Below the pieces are notes generated by a model. It was not told the DNA's origin and searched no databases. It worked only from the letters and a program-made list of their open reading frames with translations. Below, one piece after another: positions 39,401-54,400 of a stretch of 64,000 bases of DNA; position 1 is the first letter of the stretch; every line of letters begins with the position of its first letter. This DNA comes from Nemopilema nomurai (lineage: Eukaryota > Cnidaria > Scyphozoa > Rhizostomeae > Rhizostomatidae). A program made the translations under genes and the position numbers. The DNA lies in NCBI GenBank assembly GCA_003864495.1, contig PEDN01001358.1:124001-188000 (forward strand), written 5' to 3'.

Positions 39401-42400
39401 TACACAGACTGACAACCACCCAGCATTTAGTTTCGTCTCGCCTAGTAACATATTTTAACAAAGATCTTAGCCAGTCGTGATAATCATGTAGACGATGACA
39501 AGAAAGAGTTTAACCCAACATGATTTTGCCCGGACCACTAATTTACAAACATTGGTTTGTAAGTGGCAGCTTCTATGCAAGAATGTAATAATGTATGTGT
39601 ACAAGTTGTGAAACTCAGGTATTAATGGTAGGCCGAGATCTATCTGGATGGAATATACAAGATATTACCCTCGTGTTAGTCTCTATAGAAGATATATTTA
39701 ATTTCTCTTCTTGCACTATTTCCATGAATAACATTCATGTTATTAAACGCCTGACATTAAATTCAAATATATGTTGGAAACTAGAAAGTGATATGGAAGT
39801 GTATTTGATGAAACTTATGAAGTACACCACAACACATCCGTTTGAACTGACCATTTTTCATATCATCAGACTGCGTTTACCTGCTGCAGTTAATATTTAA
39901 TGCTGTCTGTGCCGTGCTTTACTGCAACAAAATATGCTATTCGAACAATCGTTCTATTTCAGGATGCAGGATCCACAGGTAGTCCATGCTTATCGCTGCC
40001 TGCACTCGTAACCTGTCTTGTCCATGCATTAATGCCCTATGCAGACCGATGTGAGCCACAAACAATATTTTCATGCCAGTGGGAGTAGCCGAGCAAGGGC
40101 TGTTTACTTTTGATATTAGCTTAAGCAAGTGTTACTCCAGTATTTAACGAAGATGGAATTGCATGCCACGTGCAGGAGTAATTCTACTGCATGCTGCACT
40201 CTGCAGACTTTAAGGTGGTAACTGCTGTTATTGTGCTTCCGAAATGCAACCTGACTATGAAAGGGTCTCGCTCCAATGCCAAAGGTCATTAGTTGTGTCT
40301 GCTTTGGCAGTCTTGTAGTAGACAACAGGTATCCAAGAAACAACAGGTGCCTTGTCATACACTTCTGATTCCTTCATCTTATTTCTAATCTTCCACTACC
40401 TGCCGAGCTTTTCTGAGCCTTTTGTTCAACATCCAATGCTAATCCCCATTCTCCATTGAAAATACAACCTTGAAGACATAACATTAATTAAGCACATTGC
40501 TCTCTTAACATCAAGGCAGTAATATGAAAGCATTTTCTTGGTACGACTGGTCTTAATGCTACTTAGATTGCCCATTCAATTATGTGCGCTCTCGTTATCA
40601 AATGCTTTCAAGATAAAGAAACTGCAAATTGGATGTTGATGTCCTATCGTCTGGCTGCCACGAACCAGAACAAAAGGTGTCACACACCCACGTAGAATGT
40701 GCGCCCTGTTTGCTCACATAATGTTGGCCAGGAAAAGTTCAACAAATTATCATCTGTTCTTTCATTATGCGACCTTCTAGAACTTCCCACGTTTGAGCTC
40801 TTTCTTTCGGCGAATTGACGTGGTTTGTGTGCAAGTTTCCCGGCAATCTTAAGTATCCTCGAATCACAATCCACGTTGGAATGCCGTTTCAACAAGTTCG
40901 ACAAAATTTGCTTATTTGCCATTTGTGCCAAAACTCAGCATAGTTGCACCAAATGTTATATGCCTAACGTAGCCAATCATTTGATGTTCAAAGGGTTTTA
41001 AGGATCAAATAGTTACTATTTGATCGATTTCGACAAATTAAATTCAACTGGAACCACTTTTTATCTTTTGTTTATTTTCAAGATCATATATATTTTTATT
41101 GCGCCATGTATTGTAGCTTTTGCACTATGTATAGCAATTGCAAATAGACAAAGCATTGATATTTCACATAATCAGCAAATTTTTACAATCAGAACTGAAA
41201 TGCTCCCCGAATCAGTGAAATTTCGTCATTAGACAATATTGTTGTCATCAAACTATATGTTTTTACAATGTTTCATATTTTTACTATTAGTTATTATGAA
41301 GTGCTCGGAAAATATTTTTGCAATCTATCGTGATCATTAGACTACTAGATACTGCTTTGCAATTACTTTATTACTTTATTTTAACCATTACTTTGCTTTT
41401 TTACAAGCAACAGCTCCTAACCATCCTGTGTCCTTCCTTGCTGATCGTTTTATGCCATTTTTGTATTTCAAGTTTATATTTTTTCTTTTCAAGGGGCTTT
41501 GGTTTTGTTACGTTTTCAAATCCAAGTTCTGTTGATAAAGTTGTCAAAAAGACTAATCACATGGTGGATGGTAAAAAGGTAAGCTCGACAAAACTTATTT
41601 TCCTATATATCAAATGAATGCTTGATTAATTTGTCCCTAGTTTTGGGGCTTGCAAGTTCTTTGAAAAAAAATTGTACCATTGCTTACTTCAATCATTAAT
41701 TTTGACGGCTCGAATGAATTCTTTGAAACAACTTTGTCTAGAATGACCGGTACATAGAACAGTCCGGCCATGTTTTTATTCCAGCGTCTAACTTCGAGCT
41801 TGGTGCAGCGATGCTTATTTCTGTGGAAATGTGTGAAAATAGCCGCGGTTTTTTATTAAAACTGGTTTAAATGCTAGGATGCGACACCGAAGTTATTGAT
41901 TTGAGTGTCAAACAACCAGAACTGTATCGATAATTTGAAATGCTCTAACCTCTAACAAGTACATGGCACTAGAGGGGGTTCGGTGAACGAGTATTAAGCG
42001 AGGGATTGGAACATGGCATATCAACTTTTCTTTGTCTCATTTTGTGCCAGCTTGATCGCTCCTTGATTTAGTTGATGAAAACTTGATGGAGCCAGATTTA
42101 TGTAGAAACTAAAATGTTTCCGAGTTGATCATAACTTACTAGAGAAACTACATCACGAATACATATATATATATATAGGTACAAGTCATGAAAAGCTTTC
42201 TAACACAGCTTTTGTCTGTGGGGAAAATCCCTTCTATAAGGCGAAGTACTGTCATTGTGTAGCCATTCATTACACAGTGAATGACCTCTATTCCGCGAGT
42301 TAAAGTTCTACTTTGCCTTTTCCTTTTTCGCTTTTGAAAAGCCCGTATTTTCAGTTCAAAGCAGCATGTTTTTCAAACATTGTTCGTCGTCCTTCGAATT

Positions 42401-45400
42401 GCATCATAATGTCTCCAGTCTGATCGCCAAAACAATGATTGTCAAGAAGTGAACGCATTGCTTTTTGATGCTAAGCTTTTGCACCGGTAACTTTGTTAGC
42501 AGCTTTTATGCAGACGAATTGTCTTCCCAGTGTAACCTGTCCTTTATGGTGTCCTCCAGATCAGTCCATCCCCCAAATACGTCCATTAGAAAATGTCCTA
42601 ATACCAAAACGTTTTTAGGAAAGTTTTTAATTCGCTGTACATTGTCTTGGAGGCAATTCGTGGCTTCAACCAATTTTGCTTTGTCGCTGAAGAAAGATCC
42701 AGTTGGTCGTGGCTTCAACTTTCTTCAGTTTGAATGTGAAGGATAATTCCATAAAAATTGTGGTACAGTTCTTTGCGTCCTCCATTTTTGCTTCTGTTAC
42801 ATCTTGTCACTTTTGCCTCCTCTTTCCAACTGCCCCCTGCCTTTGTCTTATCCTAATGCCAAACTGCTCAATGAAAATGTATGCTGGGTCGTCCCTATAA
42901 CAATCTCATCAAGAGTTGGAAAGTAAGTACAGAAGCTATTAAAGTTTGACAAAATCATTTCATACTCAGAGTTTGTCGATGTAACAACGGATGTTTGTTG
43001 TCTGCCATGGGTAGGTGCACAAGAAACAAGTTTAACTATGTCAGTTGAGACACACGAACTGCTAAGTAGATTTAGACGAGAGAAAGGCATCTTTAAATTG
43101 GAAATATCGAGAAAACAGGGCATACATATATTTTACCATAAATATCTCGCCTTCCTGAAACCAGGAAACTGACACAAATTGTTATGTTCAGCAGTTTGAA
43201 TCGTCGTTTTCAATTTTTTTTTAGAGTTTATCTTGAACCCGAACGCCACTTCGAGAAGTTCCATTCTAGTTAAAGTGAAATAATTTTTAATATTCTTCGC
43301 GTAAATAAGCGTAACATGAGTATAAAATGAACTAAACTATTGAGAAAGCAGTGCTACGATATTGCGCATTTTTTAAGGCATTTTATTCCGTAGGTGTTGA
43401 AGTATTGGAGGGTTCCTAGCGCAAATGTCTGAAAAAGGGTTGAATCTTTGTTGTATATCAATTGAACAGTGCATTGATGAAAGAACATGGTAATGGCGAG
43501 GTCTTTTTTGCATCCCTTGAATCAGTGCTGTAAATGGTGGGTAAAACAAGAAGAAATGCAATCTGAAGCTCGGGGTCTGAATCAACTGATTGATCAAAGT
43601 GTTTCTGTTGACTTCACTTCCTTCAGCACTTGCCGCTGCAAATATTGAACTTATGAATGCAATTGACCCTGGAACTTCCACTTCTCATTTGAAGCAAACC
43701 GTTTCGATTGCCTTTTTGTAAGTGGGGTGAATGGGGCAGGGGTTTTCCTACTCCACCTAGCCGGCCAGGGAGTTTTCGGACCCTTTAATATGGAAAAAGT
43801 TGCATTTTAAGTATATAAGATAATTTGACTTCCAGTTGCCAACCATGTTTATCGAACCCCTGTTTTTGTAGAAAGCCATCGTAAAAATTTCACCCTTGGG
43901 CTCACGATGTTGAAAGTTTCGCCCACTGTTGTCTAATTCGGCCAAGAAACGAAGACTCGAATCGAATATCCAGTTACCCGCATGTTTCGCCGTATTTTCG
44001 CCTGTTTTCTTGATAATCAGCTGAAGAGTCATCGTTTTTGACATCTTTCCCCGTTCGTTGTAAGCTCATGCAGCTGTTTTTGTTGTTCTTCATCGACTTC
44101 AATATACCTGTATGACCATGCTTCTTGGGTACTGTAATGCCAAAACTAGATACCTTTGTTTTGGTAAATTGTGCATTGATGCGCCATAGGCATTATATAA
44201 CAGTCATTCAAACTGTCAAAGTTGAAGCATATATTTTGTGAGGGAAGCTTGGGGACAATCAAGGGAGTTGCCACTTGTTCTCGCTGTTTAGAGGCAGGAC
44301 ATTTCAACTGGTCTATAGATCCCACACACGTGTGTTGGACAAGGGACTCATTTTTATTGTACTCGGTTTTTATTAGCCAGTACCAGAGCTTTATTTATGA
44401 GTACACGGTTTCATTTTTGAGCATCCGGTTTCATTTACGGGTGCCCGGTCTCATGGACCGGGGCGGTGACTATTGAACAGGCAGGTAGCAGCATGCAACG
44501 ACCGTTGTCGCGAAAGCCAGTCAAACTTTCCTGGTAAAGCGATATTGTTATTAATTCGCGCGCCCTATGTCTTGAGATTGTTTCATCATCAACGCTGCCT
44601 TGTAATTCAATTGCGAAACCGCTCATTATTTGCATAAGAATGTGTCTAGACCGCAGTTTCACCAATCGCATGAGCGCTTGTCATTAAAGAATCTGAAATT
44701 GAATTCAAACCAAACAAGAATAGCCCTACCTGGATGAAGGCCTCCAACATCATAACGAAACCACGGCCACTGACGCGTTCGAACCGATCAAGACCCCCTT
44801 GCAAATCGCAGCATCCAGTGTCTGCTGGCAGGAACGAGGCCAGCCTCTGCTTCACTAGCCGCGTTATTCGCCCCACATTAAAGTATTGGGTTGAGCCTAG
44901 TAGATATACCCGATAGACAGCAAAATCCTTTTCTCCCTGAAAGCTGTTTCTTTTTTGTAAGCTCTAGACATCACGAATCCGCTTTTCGCGGGACGATTTG
45001 AGGAGACCAAACTTCTGATTAACCACAACATCGCGCGTATTTCTTTTTTGGTCACATCGTCATTTTGACACTGGCTTTCTACTTGTTATTTGTAACGCTC
45101 AATTCTTCGATAAGATGTTATTCTAAAGTCAAGGACAGGCAAACAGTCTTTCATGCCCTCGTTAGCCACCGCAGCATCTAATCTGAGCATGTTCTTACCA
45201 GACTTTGCTGATAGCTGAAATTTTTAATGTTGAACTGTAACATACAATGTTCTGGAATACCTTTGACCATGTGCCGTCATTTACCACTTACCAGCATATT
45301 TTGGTAAATGTGATCCCCATCTTGGTCACACGAATCGTTAGATCTGAAATGATTAACATGTATGTATGACGTCATTCTGAATGGACAAGGGTTCTATTGT

Positions 45401-48400
45401 CAAGCAAACACACTTCACCTATGGCTTGCGTTGGCTTATGGGTTAGATCATGCCTCCTGATTTAAAATTTTCTGTCGTTGATGATTCTTGCATTCAATAG
45501 CCCTTTCCTATTATTAGGCTTGTTTTGTCTGACTAAATGAACCTTTCTCTTTACAGGTAGACCCAAAAATAGCAATTCCAAGGAAAGTACCTAAACAAAA
45601 CCAAGTATGTCTCTTACTTCAAGCCAATCTTTCATCAATTTTGTCAACTATTCTTGAAAGTCGTGATTTTCGCATGCAGAAGCTTTTGCAAGTTGTTCAA
45701 ACTGATTTGCATAACTCGTCAAGTTGCGGAAACACACAAACAGTAGAAAGTTTGTTGTTCATTAATCTGTTTGATTCTTAAAGCCACGTGAAACAGTCTT
45801 AATATGGAATCTTGTAATACTTCAATGAAATACAGGCCATCCAGGTAAACTAACGAGTTTAGGAACTACTGCAAATCAAGCAGACTCTAGAACAGGAGAG
45901 CTTTTGTTGTTGATTGAGCCATATAATTCTATAAGGCATTAAGAAGCAGTCTTAGCTAAATGTCCTTATAGATTAAGCAAATTGAATCTATCAGAGCTTG
46001 GCCTCAGAGACGATGAAAAGAGATCATTTTAGATAAAGTTAGTGACTTGTATCTCACTGACTGGATTCTTTTTAATTGGTCAACTGTTCCTGGGCTTAAT
46101 GTCTTGGAAAACCTCTTTTCTATGGAGTGCTCTTTGATCTAGCTTTCGTGTCACTGCTTCGTAAAGTATGGCTGTCTGTCTTATGTTGTCAAATTTGTCT
46201 AAAGAGGGGGGTGGGGTTGTTTTGCCATGGGGTGGTGACCCCAATGCCCCCTTTTGCATATTATGTTTTGGCGAGGGCATCTACCCAGCTTCTGTAATCA
46301 TTACGCAAAACCTGCTACCCTATTCACAAAGCCTTGAGCCACGAAACGCCTGAGAAGCATAATTTTTTTTCGCAGTACTCCTTTTAAGTGAATCCTGTTT
46401 TGCTGCTCCTTGCTGTAGACAGTAGGACTTGGACACAACTGATTTCACAAGCAGGCCTCTTGACTTTTGCCAGCACCGCCCCTAATGTTTGGCTGGTGAT
46501 ACTGCCTGTCAATCAGTGAATATCGCAGCAGTGTCCCAATAAACCGCAATGCCTCAAGCTGCGAGGTTCTGATAAAGGTGACGCTGATAAGGAGCACCGT
46601 TTCACAAGGCGCTCAGGCATGGGTTTTTATCCCTAGCTATAATCCACTAAGCCTTTCTAGCTGGGTTATTTCTGATCAGAGTATTTTGACTGCTTTTAAC
46701 AAAGAATGATTTGTTTCTCTTTTCAGTTTAAAAAAATTTTTATTGGAGGCCTCGCAAGTGATACAACCACAAATGATATTAGGGAATATTTTGAAAAATA
46801 CGGAAAGGTGAGTGGTTAACCAACTCGTATTTACCTTGAGCATCTGTAGATTGAGCATGTGCAAGCGACTGATGCATGCTAACCTTCGTCTGCTCAGTGT
46901 TGCTACCGCAGTAATCTCTCGTTTGCTCTTCAGTTCTTTGCCTGATTTGGACCGGCTTCTATTGCCACTACGCGATTATTCGTCGATGTATCGCCTCCTG
47001 CTACAAACCCTACTATTTCATCGATCGGTTTCAGATTACAATTGCTGCATATTTTTTCTTTAATCCTCTTTTCATAATGGTGTACTGTTCCTCTTGCATA
47101 TTGAGTAGCACACTCTTGAACTGAGTTGAATATTGTCCCGTGGCTCACACTGCTGCTGCAAAGACCTGTGCTTTGTACCCCCATTTAGATAAATGATATT
47201 AAAGTACAATGTCGCTCAGCGCTCTTCTTGGACATGTCGTTGTCTATAAGAGTTGATTCTTGAGGGCCATACGGCTCAGTAAAGGCCTTGATATGTTATG
47301 AAGAATCAAGAGTCGGTACCAATGTAACAGGAACACAGAAAACTATACAAATAAGATTTCTTCCAGGTTTATAATGTTGAAATGCCTATCCAAATTGTCA
47401 TGGTTAGAGTATTTTAGAACATGGCTTTACTTACTATCTGGCAACGAGATAAGCATTGAAGCCCTGATTTACTATAGGAACTTGCACAACTACTTGAAAG
47501 GGATATCCTGTGACTTCGACCTAAATCTTTCAAAGTTCTAAAATCGTATCCTCATGAAGAATTCGTTTAGTTTCGAGAGTCGTAATCAGGAAGAGAAACC
47601 AACCAGGCTGGGCAGGACGTGTTTTCCTTTCACGCCTTTCGCTTGCACTAATTGAAAAAAACGATGTTGCTTGCATTTAATAATAAACATATAGTCGAAC
47701 TTTTAAATTCTTTTAAAACTTTTAATCAATTCTTTTTCGACTCTAATCTCCGCCCTCTGTTTGCTTCTGTGCTTTCTTTTCATTTCGTTTTATACGGCAA
47801 ACATGTATTTGAGTTAAATCTGCATCAAAGCTTAATGGAGTAAAAGGCCTATACTTTCTATTTCTAAAATATATTTTATTTTGATCATCCAGCTTTTTTC
47901 ATAAATGGATAAAAGTAGTAAATTTATTGAGAAAAGTCAAACTCTATGCAGAGTAGGAAATTTGTTCCCATTATTTGAATTTAGCACTTTTTTCTTCGCA
48001 GCCACAAAACAGCTATTTTCTAAACAGTTCATCGCTGATAGCAGTCTTTCAGGTTTTAATCGGCCAGAAACCTAGACCTTCACTGTCAAGATTATGCACT
48101 ATCTTATATTTGGCATTTTTCAATTTGCAGGTGACAGATGTTTTATTAATGTATGACAAACAAACTCGACGTCTTAGAGGTAATTCTGTTTTTCTATTTG
48201 CAATTGAAAGAGCTTTTTTGACATGCATGAAAATTTTTATCTGCAGCCAGAAAAAAATTTACCACCCTAAAACTCTGAATACATTGTAAGTGAAAAATGA
48301 ATCGACGAGACTCCTTTTGGTGTGATTCCTCATACTGTGGCCACCAGTGCTGTCTTTTAAGATTTTGGGTGCAACCCCTACTTGAACACCCTTTAATTTT

Positions 48401-51400
48401 TAATTGCAGTCTACGTGTGCATGCGATTTTGTTATCTGATATCTGTTTTATTGAATATTAACTACGTTTCGTGAGAATTCTAAGCTGTACACCCTTGATA
48501 GGACAGCAGTGCGAGAGCGATCAAGTCATTCAAAAGAGACCGGTCTCTTTTTATCGCCAACTCGTCAGCCGCCGATCTTTCTTGCAATCTCTGCTTGAGA
48601 GACCCTAGCTGCAAAATGAATGATTGCAGTGACGTTCAAATGATACCCAGCGCATGAATAGCTTAATGCATTTGCGTCAACCTTTCCAAGTTAAAACCTC
48701 GATGAAGAGCTGTTTTCTAGTATGCGCAATGTTTCCTATTCGTCTGATCATGGTAAATGCACAATGATATCAGCTCTATAAATCAAATTTTCATCCTTTA
48801 TTTATCAAATTTTTGGCTGGTATTTAAAACCAGGCTTAGTGCGAACTAGACCATGACAGGATTTTAACTACTTTTCTTGAGCATACCACAAATACAAAAA
48901 ATTTATGACAATGAAAATGATGTTCCGAAAAAACGGACCAACATTCATTATTGTTTAAAACGAAGCCATTAAGTTACATTCGTTACGTGCACTCAAAGTT
49001 GGATTTCTTCGCAACTTTGCTGGTTTTTTATGTTTTTAGATGATAATCTTTTGTTAGGCCAGGACCAAGTGTTATGTTAGGGACTAAATACTTCTAACAA
49101 GCGCCATTTTCATATAATCCCCTGGAAAATATTGTAACGTGGTGATACTATGAATAATGGACCCGTCTGTTATCTATTTGATCAAACTACCATTTGTTTA
49201 TTTGAAATGACGTAAATTTAAAAAGACTTTGAAAAATCGAACTTTGAAATGATGAGCCGACTGCTGTCCACTTCTCCACAACTTTGCTGTTAGTCCAAGA
49301 TTAGATTCCTTGAAAGCCGACCAGATTGAATCTCCTAGAAACCAAGATAACACCACCCCCGCCCACAACCGGTTTCTCCAAGACCTGGTCCCTGAGAGAT
49401 CAGCCCAATAGAATTACTCAGAGACGTGGGTAGCCGCCTGACTGTAGAATGGAAACTGTGAATAAGCCAGAGGCAATCAGATAGCCGTGATTTTCAGTAG
49501 TCCCACGACCTGCAACCACCCCCCTGTCTCCCCCTCTGCCCGGGGCGTTGATAAACGGTAGCTTTACAGCAACCAGTACGTATATAAGATTTGCACCCAT
49601 CCTCAGCCAGGGCATGCGATCCAATGATTTTTTGTGGGTGAAATGGATTAAAGGAGCTAAAAAGCCTTCTTTATGCATGAATTAGAACTGTGCTGTCGAT
49701 CAACTAAGATTTACATTGCAATGGTGCAAGTCATTATTTACAAAGGCAGTCACTTTCATGGTGCTTTGAATCTGAATTCGATGGTCAATAGTAGGACTTA
49801 AACTAGGCCTTCCAGTCACAAAGGATGACGTCATTCTTCATTCTGTTTGGCTAAACTATCACTACATTCAATTTTACCAAGTTTGATATTTTAGAAATTT
49901 TAGCGACTAGTATAGTCTTGCTCGCAAAATGCTTGTTCATGAAAATTTGCACTATCTTTTGTTGGGATCTTTGGCATGTAAATTTTATAGAAGCCTTTTA
50001 TAAATGCAACTGATTGATAAACGTGACAAGCTGGTTTTTGAAAATATTTACAACATTCTTCACCAAAGTTTTTACTTTCTCTTTGCTTATTAGTATGTGG
50101 ATTGGAATATAATAATTCATGAAACTAAACCATTAGCAACCCCTTTTTTATTGATCCGAGTTCCAGAATGATTGATAATCGTGCTTCACCAAAGTTTTTA
50201 CTTTCTCTTTGCTTATTAGTATGTGGATTGGAATATAATAATTCATGAAACTAAGCCATTAGCAACCCCTTTTTTATTGGTCCGAGTTCCAGAATGCATT
50301 CCAGATATTCCGATATACATGTCTCAATATTCCCTCCACCCTTCGAGGGCAGCTGTTGGCCCTGTCCTTGACATCCGTGTTCTTTCGCGTTCGTCCCGCC
50401 CTTTGTACGAAGTGACACAAAATTCTATTCAACACAGTCTCTTTTCAATTTGCTTTCGCCATATATCGACTCTCCAGCAGGCGATATGTTTGAACTGCTT
50501 TCCCAAGTCGCATTTTCCAGTGCGAAATTTCGCCAACTTCGGCCAGACAGCTGTTTGCCTTCCGGCTGTTGACCATTCCGTTGCCTTGGCGTGGTTATCG
50601 GTCTCGTTTCGATGGCTTCTTGTTTGTCGATCGATTACTGTGTCTTAGACTGTCTGGAAAGTGCTGATGTTTAATGAGGTAACCCTGGCTTCCCTACGGT
50701 TAAGGCCCCACTCAAACAGAACTGGACAGTGCAATGGGAGCTAATATGGGAAACGATTGCAGGGTTCGTGTATTCACATGGAGTCGCGCCATCAGATATC
50801 CCTAGCCGGCCACTGGCTGTTTATCCACGTGTTGTGATCTGAAAACGTCAAACTTCCAACCCGAATCACAACATAACGGGCCCCTATTTGGCTTCCATTT
50901 AAGACCACCATTTTTTGAGTAGATGGCAAAGGTTTGAAGCATTTTCTTCACTTTTGTCTGGTTCAAATGTATTGGGAGCTGCAAACAACTCACGCCCCAT
51001 TCTTTGTCATTAGTCGTTCGTATGTTTGTATTTTACATCGAAGGCATCGAACAAAGGAATCTGTTAATAGACTATCAACAATTTGCTTATTTTCTGTAAT
51101 CAGTCGGTTCCACATATGTTTTTGTTGCGTGTGAGTATACACGAAATAGGCCAGCTTCGTACCAGTATATTGACAAACTTACAACATTGATCGGTGTCTA
51201 TGTTTGGACATGCATTCAAAGACTAGACAATAAGTGAGTGACTGTGTCTTATCTTAAAAAATGCAATTGGCAGAGAAAGTGCATGTAGTCTTCGCGGACA
51301 ATAACGGCATATTCCAGATTGCAGTTTTTTCTATTTGTTCCCAGACCTAATTACCTTCGTTTGCAATTTCATTGCGGCTTGGTTCCCTGCTTTTTGGATA

Positions 51401-54400
51401 ACAGCTACTTGATATTTTATCAAACTAGTTTCTAGCGCGAAACTTTGTGAAGCTCAAAAAGACAAACTTAGTAATCAGTTAGTCGAATGAAATGGCCGTT
51501 GGTTTTATGAACGTTTTATAACCACAAAATTAAAATGCCAAGAATTTTACATAGTTTGGAAGACTAGGAAGCAATCCTTTGTTCACAAGCTCGGCGTGAA
51601 TTTGCCTTTTTGTCGTAAATAAGGCGTTTTTTATTGGTTAAAAAGGTTCTTGAGATTATCTCTGTTGTTCTTTTTTTTTGTTATTTTACCTTTATGTACC
51701 CCAGCAATAGTCGTCCGGTTTTACTGTGGAAAAAAGTCGTTCGATGGGATTTTCTGCAAATCTTTGCCAAAATCTTTCACTGGCCTTCGTATTCGACACG
51801 TGCCTATTGCTTCGACTTAGAAAAAATTCTCGTCAGAAATCCTGTATAGAACTTCTTCATTGGAAAGTTCCTATGCATTGCAGTTGGGGCCCATTCTCAC
51901 AAAACTTGCTAGGTAGTAATGGAGACCAAAAGTGCAGAAAAAATATGTTAAACAAAAGACCTTGACTGGTATGAAAAAGACAATTTGTGGGATAAGAATC
52001 ATTGCTCAGTCGGCCCCGCAAGTAAAGAAAATGTCCTAAGGCAAACTAGATGATAGTTGTTGTTCCCGACACATTTTCGGAGCTTCCTCGCATCCAAAGC
52101 CCTTGCAAAACACAACTATTTTCACTCCCTTGCACCGCCCAGCCTTTTGTTTCATTAGTTTTCTAGTAATCACTTTTGTTCGTTTTAATGATGATGTATT
52201 ATTATCGTCGTTACTGAAGCGCAAATTCTTCGTTACTTGTACGGACACCTGCATAAGTGAATGTTGAACAACTTGTGAATGGGACACTAAACTCATCAAA
52301 GATGCATTTTTCTTCAAGTCAATATCTTGCTAAACTTCCCGTTTTTGCTCTCGCCATGAAACAGGCGCCTTCACAGAGCCACTACATCAGAAATATCTTG
52401 CCTCGAGCCGCTTGCCTTCGGTCTCTTATAGTTTTTCTAAGGAAACATGGCTTTAAAGGACCTCTGTTTATGTAAAGTTTATGTGCATATGTAGTTTTGT
52501 ACATTTTTGCCTGACGGATCTTAGTAACTGCTGAAACTCAATTCCCTGCTTAAACTTTTAAGCTATTTTACTGCCGACTTTTCGGAAGCGTTTTAAACAG
52601 AGAATAGATTTTCCACGTATTAAGCCAGCGATAAGACATACAAATCCCGGGTAATACTTGAACATGCGACTGTAAAGCTTTTATCACTTGCTCGTATCCC
52701 TGAAAATGCATAGGCAACAATGACTTAGGCCTACGTTTCCCACAAAACCAGTCAGGTAATCTGCTTTAATGCTTGAGTCGATTTCCAAGAAGAGCGATAA
52801 CCGCGATAAGTGTTTGCTGGCCTAAAAACATCGACTTGGAACGGTCAACCGCTGTTGCTTAACTCAGGTAAAGGCAAGGGTCACGAAAAGCTTCTCCCCA
52901 AACTGTGCCCGGCTGAAAGTCGCCTCTGTACGGCTTTGCGTGCAAGCATTGTCATATCAAAGTCCTAATTCCATCTTATTTGTTGGTCTACGTCAGGAAA
53001 ACGTTATTGGCATTAAATTCTCTTCCAGGTTTTGGATTTGTTTCTTTTGAATCCGAAGAAGTTGCGAAAAGGATTTGCGGCGAAGGTTTTCATAAAATCA
53101 AGTCAAAAAGTGTAAGTTGTCGCATTTCCTCGTCACAGAATTTCGAATCGCACCCATTGGAAGCGCAAAACATTTACAAGAAGGCATTTCTGATATACGG
53201 CAGAAGTTAGTCTCCTGTTAATTCACTTCCAATAGCCTGCACTTTCGACATATAGTTAGCGTGTAGAGTAGCTGAGAAGTGATAAAGTAACTATATAAGA
53301 AGTATATAAGTATAATCTGCGAGGGAAGAAGCAGGGGTTTCTAGGAATGGATGAAATACTTTCGTATTACCAGTGTCCTTTTATCAGCTAGCATAACGCT
53401 TCGAGATAGCCTTAAAAAAGGGGAAAGTAACAAGTGACTCTTTTCCACTTCCAGGTGGAATGCAAGCGAGCACAGCCTAAGGAGGTCATGCAAGCTTTAC
53501 AAGGTAGAGGAAGAGCTGGCCCTTATTTTGGAGGTATTATCTTCCAAACGCGAATTTCGTTTAGTTGATGGATACCTCATTTATTTCCTTTTATGTCAAC
53601 TTGTCATTTAAATATATTATGGATTTCGATACAGTTGAACGATTTCAGCTTCACTCAATTAGTGATTGGATGTTTCGCAACCCATTGATTAAAGCCATTT
53701 TAATCCTGAAAACTAACAAAAAATTTGTTTGCTTAAGAAATATGTTCAACTGTATCTTCCCTGGTAGGAGCTCAATAAAATTGTTGTGAGGTACAATAAT
53801 TTGCTGTTTGATGTTTGAAGGAGAATGGAATAGAGTGACTAAATTATGACGCCTGACGAGCTCAAAGAGATTTAAATCTACCTTTCTGTTACTAAACCCT
53901 TAACAGCGAGGGCATCAATTTCAGTGTATTATTATTAATTCATTGCACAGCTAGAACTTCAAATATAACTGCCCTTCCGCCAGTTTGCCATTTAATCGCG
54001 ATACACAACGTCTGTGATGGCAATTCCCTAAATGAGCATATTAATTTGTGAACTTCTTTCTCCAATCATTTTTGCAGTTGATTTGTCGCAAATTCCGTTT
54101 CCAAGATGGTACACGCAATATGGCACGCCCATGCCTTTTTACTCAGGTCAAGGTAGGGGTCTCATTTCATCCACCACTCTGATTTGTACTTGTAGCTGTG
54201 ATGTTAATTATTCTAAATTAAATCGTTTTCTTCTGAAACTTCTCACCACACATTTAATATTGACACTACTCTTAGCGATGATCTATTCTGTGTGATGAAT
54301 TTCTTACTCCTATCAATCCTATTCTCAAGCCAACTAGATTAGTGAGTTTTCGCCAGATCGCTAATCATGCCAATGAGTTTTTCCGATACTCATCACTGAG

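Larger units (their letters stand above)
25292..41493 (+). other. Musashi intron 3, 16.2 kb
   Basis: This is the longest intron and it splits RRM1 just before RNP1. It contains a LINE reverse-transcriptase remnant (34720-34910), a 16-bp x5 minisatellite (30216-30295), a 24-bp x2 repeat (38505-38552) and two antisense open frames at 40.2-40.9 kb. The rest is AT-rich with nothing I can identify. Confidence 0.85.

Noticed and set aside
50223..50648. 141-codon open frame as a gene
   Set aside because: It is the longest frame in the window but starts at GTG inside a tandem duplication, lies in a Musashi intron, has no recognisable domain and no splice context.
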